6,927 nucleotides of DNA from the NCBI GenBank assembly GCA_023430945.1, contig JAEYYE010000232.1:1-6927 (forward strand). Direction: 5' to 3'. A model generated the notes under the pieces. The model did not search any database and had not been told where the DNA came from. It saw nothing but the letters and a program-made list of their open reading frames with translations. The translations under genes were made by a program, and so were the position numbers. Positions 1 to 5,502 of this stretch are shown here, in pieces (the stretch's first letter is position 1; every line of letters begins with the position of its first letter). Source of the DNA: Bacteroidota bacterium. GTDB lineage: Bacteria > Bacteroidota > Bacteroidia > Flavobacteriales_F > PHOS-HE28.

Positions 1-162
1 CGCGACCGGGGGACCGAAACTGTGGAGAACCTTGAGCTCCGGCTGCAGAAAGCCGCCCATGAGATCGGTTACGCCGATCTATTCGATGTGATCATCCTGA
101 ACGACGATCTGGACCGTGCATGCAACGAGGCGCATGCCGTGGTGAAAAGCTTCCTGAAGTAG
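1..162 (+). CDS. gmk: Guanylate kinase, C-terminal fragment (5' end outside window)
   Basis: Frame 1 is open from the first base to a TAG stop at 160-162 and encodes the last 53 residues of a protein. They read as the end of guanylate kinase: an RG-TET stretch near residues 3-7, a YADLFD segment followed by V-I-I-L-N-D-D-L, then an EAHAVVKSFLK tail. In the family this is the R-G-T-E-T/S lid-proximal segment and the conserved 'FD-x-VIxNDDL' strand close to the C-terminus. The enzyme phosphorylates GMP to GDP with ATP in the cytoplasm. The stop codon directly abuts the nadD start codon with no spacer, so the two genes are almost certainly co-transcribed and probably translationally coupled; gmk-nadD adjacency is common in Bacteroidota. 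The N-terminal P-loop lies outside the window and cannot be checked. Confidence 0.9.
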   Translation, partial: RDRGTETVENLELRLQKAAHEIGYADLFDVIILNDDLDRACNEAHAVVKSFLK

Positions 163-750
163 ATGCATGTAGGCTGCCTGTTCGGAACCTTCGATCCGCC
201 GCACAGGGCGCACGTTGCCATAGCGGAGCACATGCTCAACGAGCTTGCGCTTGACAATGTGTGGCTGGTGGTGACCCCATCGAATCCTTTCAAGGCCGAT
301 CGGCGTATCAGCCCCGAAACGCACCGGCTGGCCATGGTGCGCATTGCCCTCATGCGGCATCCCGTTCTCCAGGCGAGCGGCATCGAACTGGATCTGCCGA
401 GGCCCAACTACACCGTGGATACGCTGCGTTTCATGCGGTCGCGCTGGCCGTTGGACAAGTTCGACCTGATCATCGGTAGCGACAACCTCGCCACGTTCCA
501 TACATGGAAGGATCCCGATGAGATACTTGCGAACCACCGCCTGCTCGTGTACCCCAGGCCTGGCCCGATCGCGAACGGCACCTCACCGTACCGCGATCAT
601 CCTTCCGTGCAGATCGTGGATCAGGCCCCATTGATGGATGTGTCATCGACCGCTATCCGCGAAGCATTGCGCGATTGGCGTCCGGCGAACGACCTGGTCG
701 ATCCGGCGGTGCTCAGTTACATCAGGCAGCACGGCCTGTATTCACGTTGA
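163..750 (+). CDS. nadD: Nicotinate-nucleotide adenylyltransferase (NadD)
   Basis: Complete 195-residue protein, the usual length for NadD. It transfers AMP from ATP to nicotinate mononucleotide, giving deamido-NAD, in cytoplasmic NAD synthesis. The nucleotidyltransferase signature GTFDPPHRAH lies at residues 8-17, matching the family G-[ST]-F-[DN]-P-x-H-x-G-H except that the usual Gly of the HxGH motif is Ala16. Other NadD hallmarks are P-N-Y-T-V-D-T-L at 81-88, the substrate-binding strand L-I-I-G-S-D at 102-107 followed by F-H-T-W-K at 112-116, and the C-terminal ATP-binding motif S-S-T-A-I-R at 161-166. The ATG at 163 is chosen because it directly follows the gmk stop and places the Rossmann motif at the expected distance from the N-terminus. 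No separate ribosome-binding site is needed if translation is coupled to gmk. The TGA stop is at 748-750. Confidence 0.95.
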   Translation: MHVGCLFGTFDPPHRAHVAIAEHMLNELALDNVWLVVTPSNPFKADRRISPETHRLAMVRIALMRHPVLQASGIELDLPRPNYTVDTLRFMRSRWPLDKFDLIIGSDNLATFHTWKDPDEILANHRLLVYPRPGPIANGTSPYRDHPSVQIVDQAPLMDVSSTAIREALRDWRPANDLVDPAVLSYIRQHGLYSR

Positions 751-816
751 AAATGCTGTGGCCGGGAGGACAACTTCCACGATCGCATACATCCGTATCT
801 GCTCTGCATCCGGCGC

Positions 817-834
817 CCACAGAGGGTTCTGTGG
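817..834 (+). other. Small perfect hairpin downstream of nadD
   Basis: CCACAGA at 817-823 and TCTGTGG at 828-834 form a perfect 7-bp stem around a GGGT tetraloop, 67 bp after the nadD stop. No T-run follows on the + strand, nor an equivalent on the - strand, so it does not look like a standard intrinsic terminator. It could be an RNA processing or mRNA-stability element, or chance. The rest of 751-879 shows no gene or promoter I can support. Confidence 0.3.
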
Positions 835-879
835 ATCTGGCACGTTCATTGGAAATCGGCTTGCAAATCCGAGATCGAA

Positions 880-1002
880 ATGATGCAGCCAATTGACCGA
901 TACACGAAGTTGAAGAGGAAGGCGATCGACTTCATGCTGACCGGGAACGTGGAGCAATACATGCGTACACTGCGCCTGATCAGCAGGATCGCTGTGCGCT
1001 AG
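880..1002 (+). CDS. Small basic protein of unknown function (40 aa)
   Basis: A short open frame starts with two tandem ATG codons (880 and 883) and ends in TAG at 1000-1002. The product is strongly basic and reads as a helical peptide, with Y-T-K-L-K-R-K-A-I-D-F-M-L-T-G-N-V at about residues 8-24 and E-Q-Y-M-R-T-L-R-L-I following. The alternation of Lys/Arg with aliphatic residues around a T-G-N turn looks like a helix-turn-helix hairpin rather than random translation. It resembles in style the very small 'KAIxxMxxGN' proteins seen in Bacteroidota, but that is recollection, not a search result. No clear Shine-Dalgarno sequence precedes it, as is normal in this phylum. It lies 129 bp after nadD on the same strand and could be co-transcribed. 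It may still be a chance ORF. Confidence 0.45.
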   Translation: MMQPIDRYTKLKRKAIDFMLTGNVEQYMRTLRLISRIAVR

Positions 1003-1006
1003 GATC

Positions 1007-1019
1007 CGCGCCAGGCGCG
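1007..1019 (+). other. GC-rich palindrome after the 40-aa ORF
   Basis: CGCGC at 1007-1011 pairs with GCGCG at 1015-1019 around a three-base loop, immediately 3' of the small ORF stop. The following bases (TACTTCTC) are only weakly T-rich, so this is at best a poor terminator. Chance is quite possible for a 5-bp stem. Confidence 0.2.
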
Positions 1020-1081
1020 TACTTCTCGAAATAGATCGATACTGATGGATCCTTTTGCGGTACATGCCCGTAGAAGGCCCC

Positions 1082-1258
1082 ATGACAAGGAAGGATAAGA
1101 TAGCCTTCATAAAGAGCAGCAAGCGCAAATCGCACGTGTACAACGACCTGAACAAGTACACGGAACAGCAGCTGAACGATGTGATCAAGGAGATCGTGCA
1201 GGGCCTGATCCGCGAAAGTGAGATCATCGCCAATGCATACATCAACGGGTATCGCTAG
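1082..1258 (+). CDS. Small hypothetical protein, charged and helical (58 aa)
   Basis: Open frame from ATG 1082 to TAG 1256-1258. The product is rich in Lys, Asn, Ile and Glu: an N-terminal basic section (T-R-K-D-K-I-A-F-I-K then K-S-S-K-R-K-S-H at about 4-18), followed by an amphipathic helix (T-E-Q-Q-L-N-D-V-I-K-E-I-V-Q at about 27-40) and a C-terminal helix ending N-A-Y-I-N-G-Y-R. I do not recognise the family. The start at 1082 is preferred because a purine stretch AGAAGG (1072-1077) lies four bases upstream. An ATG at 1064 and a TTG at 1055 are in frame and would add 6 or 9 residues. The amino-acid makeup looks like a genuine small cytoplasmic protein, and the terminator at 1309-1335 lies 50 bp downstream, which supports a transcribed gene. 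No membrane segment or signal peptide. Confidence 0.6.
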   Translation: MTRKDKIAFIKSSKRKSHVYNDLNKYTEQQLNDVIKEIVQGLIRESEIIANAYINGYR

Positions 1259-1308
1259 TGAAGGTGCAGCGGGTGAACTGCTGAAGGCAAAGGAACCCAG
1301 GTAGCCGG

Positions 1309-1335
1309 GCCTCGCACATTGTGCGGGGCTTTGTT
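1309..1335 (+). terminator. Rho-independent terminator
   Basis: GCCTCGCAC (1309-1317) and GTGCGGGGC (1321-1329) form a 9-bp stem with one T-G wobble and an ATT loop, followed directly by TTTGTT (1330-1335). This is the textbook layout of an intrinsic terminator on the + strand. It would end transcription of the small ORF at 1082-1258 and possibly of the whole gmk-nadD unit. The - strand version lacks a T tract, so it is unlikely to act in both directions. Confidence 0.8.
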
Positions 1336-1426
1336 ACTTATGGCGGCAGGTGATCCACCAGGCCAGGTTAAAAACCCCATTTGCCATGGTGCCGGACCGA
1401 TCCAGCGGATCTGTACGTTCGTTCGC

Positions 1427-1915
1427 ATGAGAACACGCATGTTCCTTCCTGGATTCGTGGCCGGTGTGACCGGTTTCCTTTTCGGCTGGGTCATCCTTGG
1501 CGACATCGCCGCGGAGTTCGCCAGCGGTCCGGAACAGGAACATGCAGGTTTCCCTGCAGCGATGCGGAACCTGATCGGGATGCTCATGGCCGTTCTCACT
1601 TTCGGAACGCTCGTTGCACGCGCTGGTGCCCGCCGACGCATCCTTTCCTTCATGAAAGGTTTCACCTCGAGCCTGTTCATCGGCTTCCTGATCTATTCCA
1701 GCGTTGAGTTGATCTTTCCGGTCATGAGCGTGGAAAGTCTCTCAGGCTCTTTCATTCTGGAAGTCCTGTTGAAGTCCGCGTTCGCCGGAGTGATGGGAGC
1801 GTTCGCGGCCAATGTGCTTTATCTGCTCCGCGATCCGATCGAAAGGAACATGTTCTGGGGCAGCGCTCAGCGCACCAGCGTGATCGATCCCGCTACCTCG
1901 CGCCGGTCCTGGTAA
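1427..1915 (+). CDS. Small four-helix integral membrane protein, unknown function
   Basis: A 162-residue protein from ATG 1427, ending TAA at 1913-1915. Four hydrophobic segments are visible at about residues 6-25, 46-65, 77-97 and 109-133. A basic loop (R-A-G-A-R-R-R at 65-71) follows helix 2, suggesting that loop is cytoplasmic. The first helix has the glycine-rich form F-V-A-G-V-T-G-F-L-F-G-W, reminiscent of small Bacteroidota inner-membrane proteins that begin with a 'GxxxG...LGW' helix; no enzymatic motif is seen. The open frame extends upstream to 1319, but that part overlaps the terminator hairpin and reads unlike protein, so 1427 (or ATG 1439, four residues shorter) is the better start. 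The last 16 codons overlap the 3' end of the convergent T9SS gene. The tail after helix 4 is polar and ends in R-R-S-W. Confidence 0.7.
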   Translation: MRTRMFLPGFVAGVTGFLFGWVILGDIAAEFASGPEQEHAGFPAAMRNLIGMLMAVLTFGTLVARAGARRRILSFMKGFTSSLFIGFLIYSSVELIFPVMSVESLSGSFILEVLLKSAFAGVMGAFAANVLYLLRDPIERNMFWGSAQRTSVIDPATSRRSW

Positions 1916-4767
1916 GGTAACCGATAGCTCGCCTTGTAGGCGTAGACACCGATCGGTGATTCGGTCCCATTGTAACTGCCATCCCACACTTGATACGGAT
2001 CGTTCGACGCGAAGATCAGTTCACCGAACCGATCGAAGATGCGCATGCTGAAATCCTCGGGATCGCATTCACCGCTCCAGGTCCAGCCTTCATTTATCCC
2101 ATCACCGTTCGGGGTGAAGGAGGAGGGGATCCACACGGTGCAGGAATCGGAGCAATCCTCGATCCTGATCGTTCGCTCCACATCGATCACACCGCAGGTA
2201 AGCGTTGCGCGCAATTGTACGCGGATCTCGCCTTCCGAACTGAAACGTACTTCGGGGTCGATCGCCGATGTGTTGTCGGCAGCTCCGTTGAAATTCCACT
2301 CAGCACCTATGATCGCGCTATCGGCCACGATGTTGAATTGCACCATATCCTGCAGGCAGCGTGCATTCTCGGTAAGATCGGCCACGCACATGCATTCGAT
2401 CGCGATCACGTTCGCGAGGGCCGTATCGCTGCAGCCGTTCGCATCGCTTGCCACAATGAGGTATTGGCCAGCAAGATCGATCGCGGCTGGATCGGGAACA
2501 GGTTCACCGTTGAACGAGTAGGTCGCATCCAGCATGCCGGTCGAAAATTCCGTTTGAAGGTCCACGGACTGCCATGGGCAAAGCATGAACGTCCGATCGG
2601 GGCCAAGGTCCGGGCCGGCGTTCACGGTAAGTTGAACGAATGCGGTATCGGTGCAACCCGATGGATCGCCAGCGATCAACCGGTAGGTTCCGGCCAGGTG
2701 AACTGCTGCGGGATCTGCCACGGGCGCACCGCTCAGGGTCCAGCTGGCCGCAAGACCGGTGGTAGTGTAAAGTGAACCCAGATCCGCGACAGCGCCAGCG
2801 CAGATCGAAAGAGTTCGATCTGCACCAAGCTCCGGTGAAGGCAGTATATCGATCGAAGCAGTTGCGCTGGCCGAACATCCGGCCGCGTTCGTAGCCGTAA
2901 GAACGTAAGTGCCCGCTTCGCCCACCGATCCCGGATCGGCGACCACATTGCCATTTAAACTCCAGGATGTTGAATTCGATCCAGTGGCGAATACGGTGGA
3001 GAGATCCAATGCCGCCCCATCGCAGATCGTGATCGAAGCATCAGGCCCCAGCACAGGTGGAGTGACCACTTCCAGATCGACCGAACCGGTATCGGAGCAA
3101 CCAGCTGCATTGGTCACGATCAACGTGTAGATGCCCGCGTCCATCACGGCCGATGGATCCGCGACAGGCGCGCCGCCGAATGTCCAGCTTTCCGTAGTTC
3201 CAGTGGTCGTGAAATATCCGGTGATGTTCTCCGCTTCACCTTCACATACCGTTGCGAACATATCGGGTTCCAGCACGGGTGCGGGATCTACGGTGATAAA
3301 TGCGAACGCCGTATCGGCACAGGCACTGCCTGGGGAAACGATCAATTGGTATGTTCCACCAAGCATGATGGAAGTGGGATCGTTCACCGGGATCATCATA
3401 TAGCTCCACTCGGTGGAAAGACCGGTGGTCGTGAACAAGGTGGTGAGATCCAACGTCGCGTTGCTGCAGAAGGAGGCGTTCTGATCGGGTCCAAGGTCCG
3501 GGGCCTGATCCACGGTAACTGTTATCTCTGCGAGATCCGAACAACCATCGGCGGATGTCGCCATGAGCGTGTAGGTCCCAGCATCGGTCGCTGCGATCGG
3601 GGCAGGGATCGGTGCGCCACCGAATTGCCATTCCACGAAAAGGCCGGCTGTATTGTAAAGCGTTGTGAGATCCAGGGAAGAACCTGCGCAGATACCGACG
3701 GATTGATCGGCTCCCAGGTCGATCGGATCGTTGAAGGTCACTGTCACCATAGCCGTGTCGGAACAATCGGATCCAGCGGCATCGGTGACCTGGTAGATGC
3801 CCGGCGTGGTGGCAGAGCTTACGTCCGATCCGCTCACTGGCGTGCCGTTCAACGTCCACGCCGGCGTGATGGAACCAAAATTGAACAGGGTATTGAGGTC
3901 GATCGGATCATTTCCGCATTGATCGACGATCTGATCCGGGCCGAGCGATATCGATCCAACGGTCAATTCAAATTCAGCAAAGTACCAGCAACCGTCCCAC
4001 GGATCATAGGCATCGATCCAATAGTTGCCAGGTTCGGTCGCTGCATAGGGATCGGACATGGCCTGGCCGTCCCAAGGCGTTACAGAGATGTTGTAACCGT
4101 TGCCAAGTGATTCATAATAACCCTGGATGTTCGCGCTCCCGCCCGCACAGATCGTCTCCGAACCATACGGGATACTTCCCCAGCATTGGGGCGGTGGAGG
4201 GTTGTTGAAGCCGAAGGTGAATCCGCCAGCTGCTGCTCCTCCATCGAACCAGCCTGGTGTCCAGCTGCCGCCGGGGCCGGTTCCGCCATTCGCACAGGCG
4301 GTATCGATCACTGTGATCGTCCAGGTACCATCAGCGCTCTCCCAATCGAATACGCTGAAATTTCCACCTTGAGGTGTCCAATTTCCGCTGAACGGCGCCG
4401 AACCGGTCGTGATGGACGGGAAAGATGAAATATCGTAAGCGAAATTCGTATTCGTGTAATTCTGCCCGCCCGCACCATTGAATTCCGAAAGTGACAATGT
4501 GTTGCCGGCAGGCGAAGTAAGGAGGATCTGCAACGTTTGCGGATGATCGCTGGTGATGTTGATCATCAAGGAATACAAAGTGTTGCCTCCCCAATAGCCC
4601 GGTGGATAAAGTGCACCCATGCCAGAGACATTCGCTGTGAACGTGCTCGTATCACAAAGTGGAATGGGACCGCTTGTGAAAGGGACCGATGTCACCTGTG
4701 CGCCGGCGCTCAGAATTCGGAAGAACAGCGAACAGATCAATAACAGGCGCATTGCTCGGATCCTCAT
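1867..4767 (-). CDS. Secreted P-domain / multi-Ig surface protein with T9SS type B sorting domain
   Basis: A 966-residue protein. Residues 1-24 form a signal peptide (basic start, LLLICSLFF core, probable cleavage after A-G-A-Q). Residues about 28-190 resemble a proprotein convertase P-domain: L-Q-I-L-L-T-S-P-A-G at 79-88, A-P-F-S-G-N-W at 124-130, then D-G-T-W-T-I-T-V at 146-153. Residues about 203-272 form a first Ig-like unit (Cys207/Cys260). Seven LGPD-type units follow, starting at 275, 351, 425, 499, 573, 647 and 721, each with a Cys pair 49 residues apart (51 in the first), presumably a disulfide across an Ig/PKD-like sandwich. About 792-872 is a more divergent PKD-like unit. Residues about 875-966 are a gliding-motility-associated C-terminal (CHU_C, T9SS type B) domain: F-T-P-N-G-D-G-I-N-E at 884-893, R-I-F-D-R-F-G at 909-915, V-W-D-G at 927-930, G-V-Y-A-Y at 940-944. 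It should cross the inner membrane by Sec and the outer membrane by T9SS. There is no catalytic domain, so a binding or structural surface role is inferred. An in-frame ATG at 4752 is an alternative start. Confidence 0.93.
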   Translation of the reverse strand: MRIRAMRLLLICSLFFRILSAGAQVTSVPFTSGPIPLCDTSTFTANVSGMGALYPPGYWGGNTLYSLMINITSDHPQTLQILLTSPAGNTLSLSEFNGAGGQNYTNTNFAYDISSFPSITTGSAPFSGNWTPQGGNFSVFDWESADGTWTITVIDTACANGGTGPGGSWTPGWFDGGAAAGGFTFGFNNPPPPQCWGSIPYGSETICAGGSANIQGYYESLGNGYNISVTPWDGQAMSDPYAATEPGNYWIDAYDPWDGCWYFAEFELTVGSISLGPDQIVDQCGNDPIDLNTLFNFGSITPAWTLNGTPVSGSDVSSATTPGIYQVTDAAGSDCSDTAMVTVTFNDPIDLGADQSVGICAGSSLDLTTLYNTAGLFVEWQFGGAPIPAPIAATDAGTYTLMATSADGCSDLAEITVTVDQAPDLGPDQNASFCSNATLDLTTLFTTTGLSTEWSYMMIPVNDPTSIMLGGTYQLIVSPGSACADTAFAFITVDPAPVLEPDMFATVCEGEAENITGYFTTTGTTESWTFGGAPVADPSAVMDAGIYTLIVTNAAGCSDTGSVDLEVVTPPVLGPDASITICDGAALDLSTVFATGSNSTSWSLNGNVVADPGSVGEAGTYVLTATNAAGCSASATASIDILPSPELGADRTLSICAGAVADLGSLYTTTGLAASWTLSGAPVADPAAVHLAGTYRLIAGDPSGCTDTAFVQLTVNAGPDLGPDRTFMLCPWQSVDLQTEFSTGMLDATYSFNGEPVPDPAAIDLAGQYLIVASDANGCSDTALANVIAIECMCVADLTENARCLQDMVQFNIVADSAIIGAEWNFNGAADNTSAIDPEVRFSSEGEIRVQLRATLTCGVIDVERTIRIEDCSDSCTVWIPSSFTPNGDGINEGWTWSGECDPEDFSMRIFDRFGELIFASNDPYQVWDGSYNGTESPIGVYAYKASYRLPYQDRREVAGSITLVR
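2398..3945 (-). repeat. Seven tandem Ig-like coding repeats (about 222 bp each)
   Basis: Within the T9SS protein gene, seven protein-level repeats begin at the L of L-G-P-D or L-G-A-D, at 3945, 3717, 3495, 3273, 3051, 2829 and 2607. The first is 228 bp and the next five are exactly 222 bp apart. Each unit runs: LG-P/A-D, Cys, D-L-T-T-L-[FY] strand, T-T-G-L turn, W-x-x-x-G-x-P-V, A-D-P, A-G-T-Y, x-G-C-S/T-D-T-A, V-T-V. At DNA level the copies are diverged, but similar short stretches recur. Units at 2829 and 3273 share an A-P-V-A-D-P core, suggesting duplication or exchange within the gene. Confidence 0.85.
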
Positions 4768-4780
4768 TTTGATCGTGGGC

Positions 4781-4806
4781 GAAAGTTAGCCAGCCTCCGT
4801 ACACAA
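4781..4806 (-). promoter_or_regulatory. Possible Bacteroidota-type promoter for the T9SS surface protein
   Basis: Reading the - strand, TAACTTTC (4788-4781) matches seven of the eight positions of the Bacteroidota -7 element TAnnTTTG, with a TTG (4806-4804) 15 bases upstream as a possible -33 element. Known spacing is usually a few bases longer. The box ends 13 bases before the ATG at 4767, giving a very short leader, or about 28 bases before the alternative ATG at 4752. The 4768-4881 gap holds nothing else I can support; no terminator hairpin is evident for the upstream barrel gene. Confidence 0.35.
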
Positions 4807-4881
4807 GACGGATACAGCTATCCGGGTTGCTTCGTGAGAGCATAACAGATCACGATCCTCTCTTGTTCTCCTACGCGCGGA

Positions 4882-5502
4882 TCACCAGCCGATCCCCAGC
4901 GCATAACCCACGGTCAGCCACAATTTCGAGATCACATCGGTATCCACCAGCATCTCATTGCCAAGGTTCACATTACCGCCGATGTTGTAACCGATACCCG
5001 CATGGATATCACCGAAATAGCCATCGAGGTCCGATCGGAAACCCATCCGGATCCCGATCGGGAATGTGGTCGTACTGGCGGTTCGGCTGAAGGAATTGAA
5101 CGAAGTGGTGTACGAGGAATAGTTCGAGGTGGAGCCAGCGATCTTGATCGAAATGCTGCGGAAACCGATGCTTGAGGCGATGTAACCCGTGCCGGAGAAG
5201 AAATAATGGGATCGGTATTGAAGCCCCCAATAATTCACCTGTGTCGCATAATAGGTGTAGAACGTACCATTGCTTACTTCATCGCTGATCCCTTCCGGGT
5301 TGAAACTGTAACTCTTGATCAGGTCGATCCCGAACGCGGTGCGATCGGTGATGTCGCGATCGAAACCGAGCAGCAGGTTCGGATGGAATCTTTTCGATGC
5401 CGTTCCAAAATCGAGCATAGTGAAGCGGATGCCTGACTGGCCGCACACGATGGTGGCACTCAGCAGCAGGGTGGTGAAGATGATCGGGCGTGCCATGTTC
5501 AT
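4882..5502 (-). CDS. Predicted outer-membrane beta-barrel protein
   Basis: A 206-residue protein with an N-terminal signal peptide (residues 1 to about 22: short basic start, IIFTTLLLSATIV core, probable cleavage near C-G-Q/S). The mature part is made of alternating polar/aromatic strands separated by Gly, Asn and Ser turns, for example the Y/F-rich stretch T-F-Y-T-Y-Y-A-T-Q-V-N-Y-W-G-L-Q-Y, a Ser/Thr-rich loop around residues 125-147, and paired strands ending L-T-V-G-Y-A-L-G-I-G-W. The terminal Trp matches the aromatic C-terminus of many outer-membrane barrels. Length suits an 8-stranded porin-like or OmpW/OprF-type barrel, but I cannot name the family. The Cys in the signal region is not in a proper lipobox. 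The start at 5502 is supported by an ATGA overlap with the ancestral stop (5501-5499) of the upstream protease reading frame, implying translational coupling in one operon; ATG 5496 is an alternative. Confidence 0.8.
   Translation of the reverse strand: MNMARPIIFTTLLLSATIVCGQSGIRFTMLDFGTASKRFHPNLLLGFDRDITDRTAFGIDLIKSYSFNPEGISDEVSNGTFYTYYATQVNYWGLQYRSHYFFSGTGYIASSIGFRSISIKIAGSTSNYSSYTTSFNSFSRTASTTTFPIGIRMGFRSDLDGYFGDIHAGIGYNIGGNVNLGNEMLVDTDVISKLWLTVGYALGIGW

Noticed and set aside
79..537. Long open frame on the - strand opposite gmk/nadD
   Set aside because: It lies antisense to clearly recognisable NadD motifs and its translation shows no domain-like features, so it is a shadow frame.
1050..1057. 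TCCTTTTG as a TAnnTTTG promoter for the 58-aa ORF
   Set aside because: The key A at position 2 is missing and no convincing -33 TTG lies at a suitable distance.
742..1245. 167-codon open frame on the - strand opposite the small-ORF region
   Set aside because: Its translation lacks recognisable motifs, and the opposite strand holds two ORFs with more protein-like composition plus a terminator oriented with them. It cannot be excluded entirely.
1319..1426. Upstream extension of the membrane-protein frame
   Set aside because: The extension overlaps the terminator hairpin and its residues do not resemble a signal or domain; ATG 1427 places a hydrophobic helix right at the N-terminus.
1990..2775. 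Open frame of 261 codons on the + strand inside the T9SS gene
   Set aside because: It is antisense to the Ig-like repeats and sorting domain, whose frame carries conserved motifs throughout; its openness reflects codon bias and GATC-rich repeats.
2398..3945. Regular spacing considered as a CRISPR or satellite array
   Set aside because: The period is 222 bp, the copies are diverged at DNA level and conserved at protein level, and the frame is open throughout, so these are coding domain repeats.
3346..4110. Open frame of 254 codons on the + strand inside the T9SS gene
   Set aside because: Antisense shadow of the repeat region; its Gly/Arg/Ile-rich translation follows from the repeated GATCGG-type sequence.
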